Assembly (NCBI GenBank): GCA_040255675.1
Contig: JBDZVM010000023.1
Location: 1 to 62,480, forward strand
DNA length: 62,480 bases
Source: JBDZVM01 sp040255675
Lineage (GTDB): Bacteria; Actinomycetota; Actinomycetes; Acidothermales; Acidothermaceae
Direction of reading: 5' to 3'
The notes beneath the pieces are model-generated. The model saw only the letters and a program-made list of their open reading frames with translations. It ran no database searches and was not told the DNA's origin. Position numbers and translations under genes: made by a program. Positions within the stretch are counted from its first letter, which is position 1; every line of letters begins with the position of its first letter. Positions 34,303-43,377 of the stretch are shown here, piece after piece.

Positions 34303-35769
34303 GTGCCCGAAGAACTTGCGATCAGTGAAACGACGGCCGGTCGGCTCCGAGGCGCGGTCGAGGGCGCGGAGCGGTTGCGCATTTTCGACAGCCACGACGC
34401 GCCTGCCGATCCGCGCCTGGTCGACTACCTGGCGGAGGGGCTCGCCGATTTAGATCTCGTGGCGCCGGCGGCAATCCTGCCAGACTTTCATCACAAGGCT
34501 TCGATGGAAATGCCGTCGAGTATCGCCGTCGCGACTCGCGACACGATCAGGCCGATCTTTACGAGTGCGTCGGTCAACTGCGGCATGGCGTTGATCGCCC
34601 TCGAAGGCGTGCGACCAGAACGGCCGGCCATTGAGGCGTTTTTTCGCGCCGTTCGCGAACGTTTCCCGTTTCCCCGGTCGATGCGACGCGAGCTTTCCGC
34701 GCGTGAGGTCGCTCGATGCGCGACGGAAGGCGCTGGTTTCGCGGTCGATCGATTCGACGCGACGCCGGACGACGCGGCGGCGATGGAATGCGGTGGTTTT
34801 CTCGATCCCGATCCGTACGGCGGCGCCGATCGCATGCGGCGAGAATTGCCTCGCCTGATACTTGAGCTCTCCCGCCTTCGGTTTGGCGCGATCGGGCCGA
34901 GCAACCACTTCGTCGAATTGCAGGAAGTAGAAGAGGTGATCGACCCCATCGCGGCCGAGACCTTAGGAATTCGCGCGGGTCAGCTCACGTTGCAGTATCA
35001 CGCGGGCGGCGGAATGCTGACCAGCCTCCTTGGTCGTATGTACGGACGGCGCAAGAGCTATCCGCGCCCTGTGCGAGCCGTGATGGCGGTGCAAAAACCG
35101 CTCGCGCACCTCGCGTCGGCGCGCTCGCGGAAACTCCTCGCGCTCCGCCGCCAGCTTTATTTCACCGGAAACTATCCCGCGGTGCCGTTCGACTCGACCG
35201 AGGGACGCCGGCTGATGCTCGCTAATGCGGCCGCCATGAACTACGGCTGGGCATTTCGCCTCACCACCTATGCCGAGCTGAGCAATATTGCCCGCCGCAC
35301 GCTGGGTGTTACCGCGACGAGCCTCGTCACGGACTCTCCGCACAACTCGATCTACGAGGAAGAAGTCGACGGGCAGCGGGCCGTCGTCCACCGTCACAAC
35401 GCCTGCAGGGCGTGGTTGCCGTCGCAGATGCAACACCACCCGCGTTTCGCGGTCACCGGGCAGCCGCTGTTGCTTCCCGGAACGAACCGAACCTCGTCGT
35501 ATTTGTGCGCACCTGGCGCGAACGCGTCGGCGAGCCTCTTTTCCGCGTGCCATGGCGCGGGCACTCTGATCGACGCGTTCGCGGAGCGGGGAATTTCCAC
35601 GTCGAATCCCAAACATCGAGTAACTCTGCGATTTCGTTACGACGACGGTGCCCCGGAGGAGATCGCCCATCTCGACGACCGCGGCATCGACGAAGCGCTC
35701 GGCATCTTGACTCGGCACAAAATTGCCCGGCCCATCGCCAGATTGCGGCCCCTTGCGAATCTCACATGA
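34303..35769 (+). CDS. Divergent RtcB-like RNA ligase homologue
   Basis: 488 residues from GTG 34303 (AGAGGGGGA upstream). RtcB joins 2',3'-cyclic phosphate and 5'-OH RNA ends. Residues aligning with Pyrococcus RtcB metal and GMP sites are kept: Cys93 (VNCGM), Asn201-His202-Glu205 (GPSNHFVEL), His233, His347 (DSPHNS), and the guanylylated His417 (SACHGAG). The Asp three residues before the Cys is Ser90, and the usual HxGSR loop is HAGGG. It leads an exopolysaccharide cluster and is coupled to the next gene by ATGA. Whether it is a ligase or has a changed activity is open. Confidence 0.8.
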   Translation: MPEELAISETTAGRLRGAVEGAERLRIFDSHDAPADPRLVDYLAEGLADLDLVAPAAILPDFHHKASMEMPSSIAVATRDTIRPIFTSASVNCGMALIALEGVRPERPAIEAFFRAVRERFPFPRSMRRELSAREVARCATEGAGFAVDRFDATPDDAAAMECGGFLDPDPYGGADRMRRELPRLILELSRLRFGAIGPSNHFVELQEVEEVIDPIAAETLGIRAGQLTLQYHAGGGMLTSLLGRMYGRRKSYPRPVRAVMAVQKPLAHLASARSRKLLALRRQLYFTGNYPAVPFDSTEGRRLMLANAAAMNYGWAFRLTTYAELSNIARRTLGVTATSLVTDSPHNSIYEEEVDGQRAVVHRHNACRAWLPSQMQHHPRFAVTGQPLLLPGTNRTSSYLCAPGANASASLFSACHGAGTLIDAFAERGISTSNPKHRVTLRFRYDDGAPEEIAHLDDRGIDEALGILTRHKIARPIARLRPLANLT

Positions 35770-36224
35770 CAGCGAATGTAGAAACCTCACGGTTGGAGGC
35801 CATCCGCGCGAAGTGGGGGCAGGTCGTTCCGTCGAAAGCCTGTTGGTTTCACGTCGAGCACAACCCACGCTGGCGATCGAAGCTGTCGGCCGAGTTGCGC
35901 GGGCTACCGCCCGGCACGCCTGTCGTTTTGTGCGATACCTGGCCATTCTCAGCCGGCCGCTGCCGGAACCTCGCGATCCGCGGCGGCGTTTGCGTCGTCC
36001 GGAGCTATCTTGCGCTTCCGACCTTAGACAAGGCAGTGGCATTGGTTCAAGACGAACCAGAAACCGCCCGCTATGCGGCGCGGGCACTGCTTGTCGCCCC
36101 GATGAATCCGTCGATGCGTGCGCGAGTGCAGCGTCACGTGATGCCGCTCGTCGCGATGCTGTTCTCGACCGACGTGAGATCGGCGGTATTCGGCAGCCGT
36201 CTTGTCGTGGGAACCCGTGCATGA
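35766..36224 (+). CDS. Unknown 152-residue protein in the RtcB-like/kinase trio
   Basis: Starts at the ATG overlapping the RtcB-like stop and ends overlapping the kinase start (both ATGA), so it is translated with both. It is soluble, about 152 residues, with RNLAIRGGVCVVRSYLALP followed by EPETARYAARALLVAP and a C-terminal helix (RVQRHVMPLVAMLFS). No family recognised. The strict coupling suggests a shared complex or pathway with its neighbours. Confidence 0.7.
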   Translation: MTANVETSRLEAIRAKWGQVVPSKACWFHVEHNPRWRSKLSAELRGLPPGTPVVLCDTWPFSAGRCRNLAIRGGVCVVRSYLALPTLDKAVALVQDEPETARYAARALLVAPMNPSMRARVQRHVMPLVAMLFSTDVRSAVFGSRLVVGTRA

Positions 36225-37264
36225 AGTCGAACACGGCGTCGGCCGGCGGCAAGGCGACAGTGGGGCAGGCATCGTCCTTGCTGTGGGATCCGCTGGCAGC
36301 TCCCGACGTCAAAACGCTTGTGCTTGCGATGTCCAAAGACCCGAATCCGAAGACCACCGCGCTCTTGTTTTGGCCCGGCTGCTCCAGCCCGTGGGGCGCC
36401 GCGAAACTTCCGACGACGCCGGCGTCGCGAGAAGCGGTAGAGCGGGAAGCCGCTCTGCTCGCCGAAATCCACTCACGTTATTCCGACGACATACTCCGTA
36501 CCGTTCCCCGCCGGTATCCGACTCTCGAAGCCATGCTGCCTGACGGCGCGATGGTCGTGGAGGCACTGCCTGGCATCTCGCTCGGTTCGCGTTACGCCCG
36601 GAGCCGTCGAATTTGCTCACGGGCACAGGCCACGCGTGATTTCTCGTGGGTTGACGCCTGGCTCTGCCGCATGACGGCCGCGACAGCGCGCGAAACAGGG
36701 CCCGTCGGGTACGGCGACGACGTCGTGCGCGCGTTGCGAAGCCGATTCGCTCCCGACGACGCAATTGAAAGCGCAATGCGCGTTCTCGTTCCCCTGGCAA
36801 GCCACCTTGGTCGTTCGAGTGGCCCGAAGGCCGTTGTTCACGGTGATCTATGGATCGGAAACATCCTCACGGACGACTCCGGCATCACGGGAGTGGTGGA
36901 TTGGGAATCGGGTCAACTCGTCGGCGAACCCATACGTGACGTCGCTCGTTTCGCCGTGACGTACGCGCTGTACCTCGATCGCCGGACAAAGCCCGGACGG
37001 CGCGTGCGCGGGCACAACGTGGTCGCCGGCGAATGGGGGGCCGGCGTCAGATACGCCCTCGAAGGGTTGGGCTGGTTTCCGGAGCTCGTGCGCGAATTCG
37101 TGCAACGGAACTTGCGCCGCCTCGGAGCAGAGTCGAACTTCTGGCCCGGCCTCATGCTCCTCGGCTTGGCTGACATCGCGGCGACGGCGGACGACGAAAC
37201 ATGGGCGCGTCAGCACCTCGACTTGCTCAACAGACTCGGGGAAAGCGCGCCGTGGCAGACCTGA
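36221..37264 (+). CDS. Aminoglycoside-phosphotransferase-fold kinase
   Basis: A 347-residue APH/choline-kinase family protein. The catalytic loop VVHGDLWIGNIL (HxDxxxxN, about residue 210) and the metal-binding DWE (GVVDWESGQL) are intact, so it should transfer phosphate to a small molecule, possibly a sugar. The N-terminal part is less conserved. Coupled to the 152-residue protein by ATGA, and its 3' end overlaps the polymerase gene by 13 bp. Its place in a polysaccharide cluster points to a sugar or nucleotide-sugar substrate, not to antibiotic resistance. Confidence 0.8.
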   Translation: MKSNTASAGGKATVGQASSLLWDPLAAPDVKTLVLAMSKDPNPKTTALLFWPGCSSPWGAAKLPTTPASREAVEREAALLAEIHSRYSDDILRTVPRRYPTLEAMLPDGAMVVEALPGISLGSRYARSRRICSRAQATRDFSWVDAWLCRMTAATARETGPVGYGDDVVRALRSRFAPDDAIESAMRVLVPLASHLGRSSGPKAVVHGDLWIGNILTDDSGITGVVDWESGQLVGEPIRDVARFAVTYALYLDRRTKPGRRVRGHNVVAGEWGAGVRYALEGLGWFPELVREFVQRNLRRLGAESNFWPGLMLLGLADIAATADDETWARQHLDLLNRLGESAPWQT

Positions 37265-38613
37265 CCGCGTTCCGCAATCAACGACCGCATTCCGGGACGG
37301 CGATGCCGCGGGCCCCTGGCGCGCGCTTCGCTCTTGTCGCCGAGCGGCCCCAAAACGCCGGGCGGGCGTTGCGCCAGATGCGCGGGCGGTCACCTCTCTC
37401 GCGATTGGCGATCGGCGCGGCGGCGGCATATGTAGCCGCGCTCCCTCTCCTACGTCCGTCCGGTCCGTTCAATACCAGCCCGGTCGACTTGCCCGGCTTC
37501 GTGCTGGTCGCGGCGGCCGCGCTGGCAGTGTTCAGCGGCCGGCTGGCGCTCAAGCTGCCTTATGCCGCGCCGATCGCGGTTTTCGCCCTGGGCGGTACGT
37601 TAGGCGCTCTGGCCGGGCCGGTTCCCGGGTCTGGCCTGCTCGCGGTGGCGCAGGATCTCATCCTGCTCGTCGTGTGCGGCGCGATCGCGAGCATTGGCGC
37701 GGCAGCGCGGGTGCGCACCTTGCTTTTGCGCACCTGGGCGGTCTCCGGCCTTGTGTGGGCGTGTCTGCTCATCATCGGCGTCATCGGCCATATTTCGGCA
37801 CTCGCGGGCGGCGGCCAGCGTTATGGCGTGCGCGCAACCCTGACCATGGGCGACCCGAACGTGGCGGGCAACTATTTTGTGGCCTCGTTGTTCGTGCTCT
37901 ACATCGCGCGGTGGCCGCACCGGCTAGGCCGCCGCCTTTTGGCGACCGGTGTCGTCGTCGTCGCGGTTTTGCTGACCGGGTCGAACGGCGCGGTGGTCGC
38001 CCTCGTCGTCGGGGCACTCGCGGCCGGAGCGACGAACTTTTGCCTTCGGCGAAACTGGCCGGTCGTCGTGGGCCTCGGCGCAGTCGCGGCCGCGGCGTTG
38101 TTGTTTCTTTCGCTAGCGCCCGTCACGCGTTGGCAACACGAGCTCGGCACCGCGGCTCACAACAGTTCGTCGCCGATCGTGCGCGACTCGTTCGGCCGTG
38201 AGCAGCAAAGCCTGAGCACGAGAGAGACGCTCGTCGGTGAGTCGTTTCGGCTATTTCGAACCGGGGGGGTGTTGGGCAGCGGGCCCGGCTCGACGAAACC
38301 GCGCCTCGAGGCCGAGCAATACCCGTATCCCAAAGAAGCTCACGACGATTATCTGGCGGCGCTCATCGAGCGGGGCCCGATCGGCGTGTTCGGGCTAGTG
38401 CTTCTTCTCGTCGCGGTGGTCTGGCAACTGCGTGCGCTGCTTCGAAAGCACCGAGCGCGGCTCATGGTGCGAAGTATTGGGCCGCCATCGGCGGTTGTTG
38501 CCTGCGCATTGGTCTTCATGACGTCGGGCATGTTTTACGAGGTGCTGCACTTTCGTCATTTGTGGGTATTTCTCGCCCTTCTTGCGGCCATGTCTGGCGA
38601 GCGGGTACCGTGA
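37252..38613 (+). CDS. O-antigen ligase/polymerase-like membrane protein (Wzy)
   Basis: 453 residues from GTG 37252 (GGGGAAAG upstream), with 10-12 predicted helices. The large extracytoplasmic loop before the last helices has the Wzy_C-type features: QSLSTRETLVGESFRLF, GVLGSGPGS and KEAHDDYLAALIERGPIG. Such proteins polymerise repeat units or ligate glycans outside the membrane. It is the likely polymerase of this cluster, next to the flippase whose start overlaps its stop (GTGA). Confidence 0.87.
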   Translation: MADLTAFRNQRPHSGTAMPRAPGARFALVAERPQNAGRALRQMRGRSPLSRLAIGAAAAYVAALPLLRPSGPFNTSPVDLPGFVLVAAAALAVFSGRLALKLPYAAPIAVFALGGTLGALAGPVPGSGLLAVAQDLILLVVCGAIASIGAAARVRTLLLRTWAVSGLVWACLLIIGVIGHISALAGGGQRYGVRATLTMGDPNVAGNYFVASLFVLYIARWPHRLGRRLLATGVVVVAVLLTGSNGAVVALVVGALAAGATNFCLRRNWPVVVGLGAVAAAALLFLSLAPVTRWQHELGTAAHNSSSPIVRDSFGREQQSLSTRETLVGESFRLFRTGGVLGSGPGSTKPRLEAEQYPYPKEAHDDYLAALIERGPIGVFGLVLLLVAVVWQLRALLRKHRARLMVRSIGPPSAVVACALVFMTSGMFYEVLHFRHLWVFLALLAAMSGERVP

Positions 38614-39908
38614 CCGACGCGAACGAAGGAATTCGGCGTCACGTTGGCGGTAACGTCGTCGCCCGCGCGATTGCGCTCGTTTCGCTCGGCATCGCGACGA
38701 TCGTGGTAGCGCGTGTCGGTGGTCCGGCCACCGTCGGGCAATACGCCTTGCTGCGGGTGATCCCCGGGCTCGTCGGTGTGGTCGCGTCCGCCGGCCTTCC
38801 GACCGCTTGCGCGTACTTCCTTGCCCAGCAACGGCACGACCGCAACGAGGTGCCGTGGGCAATCGTCAGTATCGCCCTCCTCTCTGGTGCTCTCGCGACC
38901 CTCGCTTGGATGGCCGCGCTGCCCGTCTTGCGAAGCGTGTTCTTTCGCGACACCTCGATGCCGTTACTCGCTCTCGCGGGTGTGACAGTGGCGACCCAAC
39001 TCTTCGTCGCCACGGCAAAATCGTGCACCCAAGGCATCGGTGACATGCGATACGCCAATCGACTCATTGCCCTGGAAGAGTTCACCTTTTTGCCGCCTAT
39101 TGGTGTGCTGGTAGTGCTGCCGCTCGCGCCCCTGACCGCCACAATATGGGCTCTTCTTATTTCGGACGTCGCGACCGCCGCGTATGGCTGGTTTTATCTT
39201 TCCCGGAAGCGGTTCTTCACCGCCGCCAAGCTGCCCTCTCGCCACACCATCTGGCAGGTGCTCTCCTATGGGATGCGCGGCCAAATCGGCGGCGTCATGA
39301 CATTGTTGAATCTCCGGCTCGATTTCGTTTTGCTCGGAAGCTTCGCCGGGCCCGCGGTCGTCGGATCGTATGCGGTAGCGTCGAAGTTCGCCGAACTACT
39401 GCGGATCCCCTCTCTCGCGGTCAATTACGTCCTCTATCCCAAGTTCGCTCGTGAAGGTGCGCAGCGCGCGGTGAGTGAGGCCAGGCGCCTGATGCCAAAG
39501 GCATTGGTTCTCATGGTCTGCCTCGCCTTGGTGGTCGCCGCCTGCGTCGCGCCCCTTATTCCTCGGCTGTACGGCAATGACTTCCGAAATGCGATCGCAC
39601 CGGCGTACGTGCTCGTGGCGGGCTTGGTCACCGACGGGGTGGGCGCGGTGCTCAGCGCGTGGTTGCTCGGGTGTGGCCGGCCCGGCGCGAACTCATTCGC
39701 CGTTGGGCTCGGCGTCGTCGTCACCGTGGTACTCGACATCGTCCTTATACCGGCTCATCACGCAATGGGCGCGGCCTTCGCGTCTTCGGCCGCGTATCTG
39801 ACTGTGACAGCGTGCCTGTATGTCGCCTTCGAACGAATCCGCCGCGCTCAGTTCGCGCTCGGTGGCGCTGCCGACGTACGAGGCGCCCCGGTCGACGTGT
39901 CGCGTTAG
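38610..39908 (+). CDS. Polysaccharide flippase (Wzx, MOP superfamily)
   Basis: 432 residues, 12 to 14 predicted helices, GTG start coupled to the polymerase stop. The blocks VARVGGPATVGQYALLRVIPG, LRLDFVLLGSFAGPAVVGSYAVASK and PLIPRLYGNDF are typical of Wzx/MurJ-like exporters. Predicted to flip undecaprenyl-linked repeat units. It is the last gene of the first transcription block; 161 bp separate it from the LuxR-type gene. Confidence 0.9.
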   Translation: MTDANEGIRRHVGGNVVARAIALVSLGIATIVVARVGGPATVGQYALLRVIPGLVGVVASAGLPTACAYFLAQQRHDRNEVPWAIVSIALLSGALATLAWMAALPVLRSVFFRDTSMPLLALAGVTVATQLFVATAKSCTQGIGDMRYANRLIALEEFTFLPPIGVLVVLPLAPLTATIWALLISDVATAAYGWFYLSRKRFFTAAKLPSRHTIWQVLSYGMRGQIGGVMTLLNLRLDFVLLGSFAGPAVVGSYAVASKFAELLRIPSLAVNYVLYPKFAREGAQRAVSEARRLMPKALVLMVCLALVVAACVAPLIPRLYGNDFRNAIAPAYVLVAGLVTDGVGAVLSAWLLGCGRPGANSFAVGLGVVVTVVLDIVLIPAHHAMGAAFASSAAYLTVTACLYVAFERIRRAQFALGGAADVRGAPVDVSR

Positions 39909-39973
39909 GTAGTTGATCCGGCTCCATGCGTGACGAGCCTCACGTACGACATATCGAGAACTCTGGATTCCTC

Positions 39974-39985
39974 CCGCAATTGCGG
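39974..39985. promoter_or_regulatory. 12-bp perfect palindrome upstream of a LuxR-type gene
   Basis: CCGCAATTGCGG is self-complementary and lies 85 bp before the regulator's start, in the only intergenic space of this part of the cluster. It could be an operator, but no second copy was found. Confidence 0.35.
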
Positions 39986-40069
39986 TATTCGCATATCGTC
40001 GTCCGGCTCCGAAGAACTCCGCCAACGGCATGATGCGGCGCGACTGTGCGATGTCGCACTATTCCCAAC

Positions 40070-40906
40070 ATGACGGTTCGACTCCTTGTCGTGGACGGCC
40101 ACCGCATGTTCGCGGAGGCCTTAGCAGGCAGCATGACTCTCGCGGACGGCATCACTGTCGTCGGAACAGCCACGAACGCCGCGCGCGCGTTCGAGCTTGT
40201 ACGCACTTTCAGACCCGACGTCGTTACGCTGGACGCTGATGTGGGTGAAGCGGACGGCGTCGACATCGCCCGCGAACTCCATCGGACGGCCGCGCCTCCC
40301 AAAATCGTCATGGTGACGTGCGTTGCCGACGTCGACCGCATTCTTCAGGCGATCTGGGCAGGTGCGCTGGGTTGGGTTTCGAAGGAAAGCCCAACAGCGA
40401 CGCTGGCGGACGTCGTTCGTGGCGTGGCCCGCGGGCACGCGTGGTTTCCGCCGCATCTTCTCGGCACAGTTTTGCACACGATTGTGGCCGCGAGCGGCGG
40501 AGAGCCGCCCGATCGCACGCCCCTGGCGGCGTTGACACCACGGGAACGGCAAGTGCTGCGGTGCATGCTCGCCGGCCTCGACAGAGGCGCTACCGCGCAA
40601 CTGCTTGGCTTGTCGCTAAACACTGTGCGCACACACGCGCAGAGCGTGCTCGCGAAGCTCCACGTGCACAGCGCGCTTGAGGCTGTCGCTGTCGCGCTGA
40701 GCGTCGGCATGCGGCCTGACACCGCGCCGGCAGGCTTTCGACGCCTTGGTGTGGTGGAGGCGACGCGGGCGCCTGATATTGCCCTGCGGTCGCCGAATAC
40801 TCCTGGTGGTGTGTTGACAACGAGAAGGCCAGCGCCGGCCCCCGCTTCAATCGGCGTAGGCATGCTCGTACGTTGGCCTGATTCCGCGCGGCGGGGAGCG
40901 TCATAG
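40070..40906 (+). CDS. NarL/LuxR-type regulator with atypical receiver domain
   Basis: 278 residues. The receiver begins MTVRLLVVDGH: Asp9 is present but the second acidic pocket residue is Gly10. The phosphorylatable Asp55 (VVTLDADVG) and Lys (GWVSKES) remain. The LuxR helix-turn-helix is LTPRERQVLRCMLAGLDRG followed by LGLSLNTVRTHAQSVLAKL. A Pro/Arg-rich tail of about 60 residues follows. No histidine kinase is nearby. It is probably the cluster's regulator, with phosphorylation weakened or not used. Confidence 0.85.
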   Translation: MTVRLLVVDGHRMFAEALAGSMTLADGITVVGTATNAARAFELVRTFRPDVVTLDADVGEADGVDIARELHRTAAPPKIVMVTCVADVDRILQAIWAGALGWVSKESPTATLADVVRGVARGHAWFPPHLLGTVLHTIVAASGGEPPDRTPLAALTPRERQVLRCMLAGLDRGATAQLLGLSLNTVRTHAQSVLAKLHVHSALEAVAVALSVGMRPDTAPAGFRRLGVVEATRAPDIALRSPNTPGGVLTTRRPAPAPASIGVGMLVRWPDSARRGAS

Positions 40907-40993
40907 CTTCCGAACGTCAGGTCGTGTGCTGTCGCCGATTCCGGCGCCAGCGTGGTCGAAATCCAAGAGTCGGCGTGCAACGGGGCAAAAATC

Positions 40994-42289
40994 ATGGATT
41001 CAGGTGAGGCCGTTTACCGGCTTCTCTTCAAGCGCAAGTATCTGCTCGTCGTGGCCGTCATCGTGGGTATCGCCGCGTTTTTCGTCGCGGCGCACCGCTC
41101 GAGCCCAAGTTTTCGCGCCGAGGCACGTATCATGCTCGGGCCGGAGCTGAATTCTTCGCAGGAGGCGCAGACTGTTGTCAATCGCGCCCGCGCGATCGCG
41201 ACGAGCAACCAAATTCTCGGACAGGCAATAAAGACCGCGCACGTCGAACGCACAGTCGAGCAGATCAAAGGAAATGTCGATCTCACCAGCGTAGGCGACT
41301 CGGGTATCGCGCAGCTTTCTGTCCAGGACGCCGATCCGGCGGTCGCCGCAGTCCTTTGCAGGTCGCTTGCCGACGCGACCGCGAATTTCGTCAACGCGAC
41401 GAACTCCGCGTCGCTTAAGGCGACGCTCGCGTCGATCGATTCCGAGCTTCAACAGGCCATGACGCAGTATGCGCAAGTGCAGCCGCAGGCGCTTACCGGG
41501 TCGGCGTCGAGTACGGCGGAGCTGGCCGCAATCACCGACAATATGAACGCGCTTGCGGCCGCGCGCGGGCAACTCCTAGCGAAGCAGGCGCAAAGTGTGC
41601 CGGCGTCGGTGGTCGACGAGCCAGCCCCACTCGGAGTGAAGCAAAGTTCTGACCGTGGGCTTCTTGCCGGACTATGCGTGATCGGTGCCCTGCTTTTCTG
41701 GCTCCTGGCGGCGGCAGTGATGGAGTCGATCCGACCCACGTGGACGGACGCCGGCTCCTTGGCGCGTCGTTTCGGGGCACCGACGCTCGGGCGCATTAGC
41801 GCCGACGTCTCGCCCGACGATCCGGCAACCATCGCGGCGATAGACAGGCTCGTTCTTTCTGCCCAACGTCTCGGCACCGATGTCGTCGTTCTCGGTGCGG
41901 ATGACGCCCTCCCTGATCAGTTTGCCCGGCGCCTGGAGTCGTTGCTCAAGGCTCGAAAGGAACGGCTGCTGGCGATGTCGCGAAAGTCGTCACAGGATTT
42001 CCGCGAATATCAGCCGCCGCGGCCGGCACCGCCGCCTGTGCACGGCAGTTCGACGGCGGATGGCCGCGTCTTGACCGAACCCAGGCTTGGCGAACTCGCA
42101 TCGTCGGCTATACCTGGACCGCATACGGTGCTGACGCTGGAGTCGTCGTCCCTTGCGCCGGCGGACGGCGCGGGCGTCGTGCTTGTTGGTGCTCGCCATC
42201 AGCGCAGGTCGGCGGTTTGCCAGGTTGAACAGCTGCTGAGCTGCAGTGAGTGGCCCGTTATCGGCGCGATCGAGGTTGCTCGGTCATGA
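40994..42289 (+). CDS. Wzz-like chain-length protein with degenerate kinase-like tail
   Basis: 431 residues from ATG 40994. One helix near the N-terminus (LLVVAVIVGIAAFFVAA), a Wzz-type periplasmic region (AEARIMLGP, helices to about residue 200) and a second helix (LLAGLCVIGALLFWLLAAAV). The cytoplasmic part has the outline of a tyrosine autokinase but no Walker A or B; only its last strand-helix-strand (GVVLVGARHQRR to WPVIGAIEV) resembles the kinase end. It sets polymer length. Upstream start GTG 40952 is possible. The next gene is coupled by ATGA. Confidence 0.8.
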   Translation: MDSGEAVYRLLFKRKYLLVVAVIVGIAAFFVAAHRSSPSFRAEARIMLGPELNSSQEAQTVVNRARAIATSNQILGQAIKTAHVERTVEQIKGNVDLTSVGDSGIAQLSVQDADPAVAAVLCRSLADATANFVNATNSASLKATLASIDSELQQAMTQYAQVQPQALTGSASSTAELAAITDNMNALAAARGQLLAKQAQSVPASVVDEPAPLGVKQSSDRGLLAGLCVIGALLFWLLAAAVMESIRPTWTDAGSLARRFGAPTLGRISADVSPDDPATIAAIDRLVLSAQRLGTDVVVLGADDALPDQFARRLESLLKARKERLLAMSRKSSQDFREYQPPRPAPPPVHGSSTADGRVLTEPRLGELASSAIPGPHTVLTLESSSLAPADGAGVVLVGARHQRRSAVCQVEQLLSCSEWPVIGAIEVARS

Positions 42290-43377
42290 ACGATCCGCGT
42301 CAGATATTGCTGGCCGTCGGCACGGAAGACGTCGCCGGCGTTGCGAGTGCGTGCCTTCAGACAGTGCAGCGGTTGGCGGTACGCGAGCTGGTCGCGCCTG
42401 TCGTTTGCGGTCCCGCTGGCGTGCCGCTACGTCACGCGCGGGCGCTGGGACTTCCGACGGTTCAGTTGCCGTCGATGCGTTGGCCAGCCGACTCGGTCGT
42501 GTCGAAACAACTGTCGACGTCAGACCTGGTGCACGTCGTCGGGGTCGAAGCGGCGCGGTTGCTGAACTCGGCGCGCGACCTGTCACGAGTGCCGGCCGTG
42601 ATTTCGGTGGATTCTCTAAGGCACCGCCTCGCCGCACGCGTGCTCTCCAGGCGCGCGCGGGGACACGACGTGGTGCGCTGGCTGGTGCATGGCCGGCGCG
42701 CGACGATGAATCTGATTCAGACTCATCGCGCGCGTCCTGAGCACGTCGTGACCCTGCCGGTTCTGCCATTCGCGGCGGACGACGACGTCGCGTGGTTGGT
42801 CGCGCGGAACACGGCACGGCAGGCGTTAGCACTGACTCCTGGACGCCGGGCGGTCTTCGGGTTCGGGCCAGTCGGTTGCGACGGATTTCACGCGCTTCGC
42901 AAGTTGCATCGTGGTGGCGCGCACCGTTCGTTGGCGACCGTCTGGGTCGACACCGGCCAAGCATGCGTGCCGCGAGGTGACGCCCTTGACGACGTAATGA
43001 TCGTCGGGCCTGACGACGGACGCAATCTCCTTCCCGCGATGGATGTTTTCGTCGCTGACGGCACTTTGCTGGCGGCCCGCCATCCGGTAGTCGACGCGGC
43101 GCTCGTCGCCGTGCCGATTGTGACGACGGAGGCAGACCTCGCGGTTGATTCGGTGATGCACAGTGTCAACGGTTACGTGTGCATGGCGTCTGAATTACCC
43201 GAGGCCGTAGCCGCGGCGGTGGAAATGGGAATTGCTCGCGGCTTGCATCGGCGCCTGCGGAACCGCCGGCGTCCCCTTTTCGGCGATCCGCTCGAGACGA
43301 CAGCACGCTGCTACGAAGACGCGCTCGGGCGGCCGCTCGTCCGACCCGCTTTGATGGGAAGGGGTATCGCCCGATGA
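42286..43377 (+). CDS. Glycosyltransferase-like protein
   Basis: 363 residues with two Rossmann-like halves: QILLAVGTEDVAGVASACLQ at the start and a second part with AVFGFGPVGCDGFHAL, VMIVGPDDGR, LLPAMDVFVADGT and GYVCMASELPEAV. The latter order resembles the donor-binding half of GT4 enzymes, but the usual ExxxxxxxE motif is not clear. Translationally coupled to both neighbours by ATGA overlaps. Sugar specificity unknown. Confidence 0.65.
   Translation: MNDPRQILLAVGTEDVAGVASACLQTVQRLAVRELVAPVVCGPAGVPLRHARALGLPTVQLPSMRWPADSVVSKQLSTSDLVHVVGVEAARLLNSARDLSRVPAVISVDSLRHRLAARVLSRRARGHDVVRWLVHGRRATMNLIQTHRARPEHVVTLPVLPFAADDDVAWLVARNTARQALALTPGRRAVFGFGPVGCDGFHALRKLHRGGAHRSLATVWVDTGQACVPRGDALDDVMIVGPDDGRNLLPAMDVFVADGTLLAARHPVVDAALVAVPIVTTEADLAVDSVMHSVNGYVCMASELPEAVAAAVEMGIARGLHRRLRNRRRPLFGDPLETTARCYEDALGRPLVRPALMGRGIAR

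Noticed and set aside
36221..37264. Antibiotic-resistance aminoglycoside phosphotransferase
   Set aside because: Only the general kinase fold is shared; coupling to a polysaccharide cluster makes a sugar or metabolite kinase more likely.
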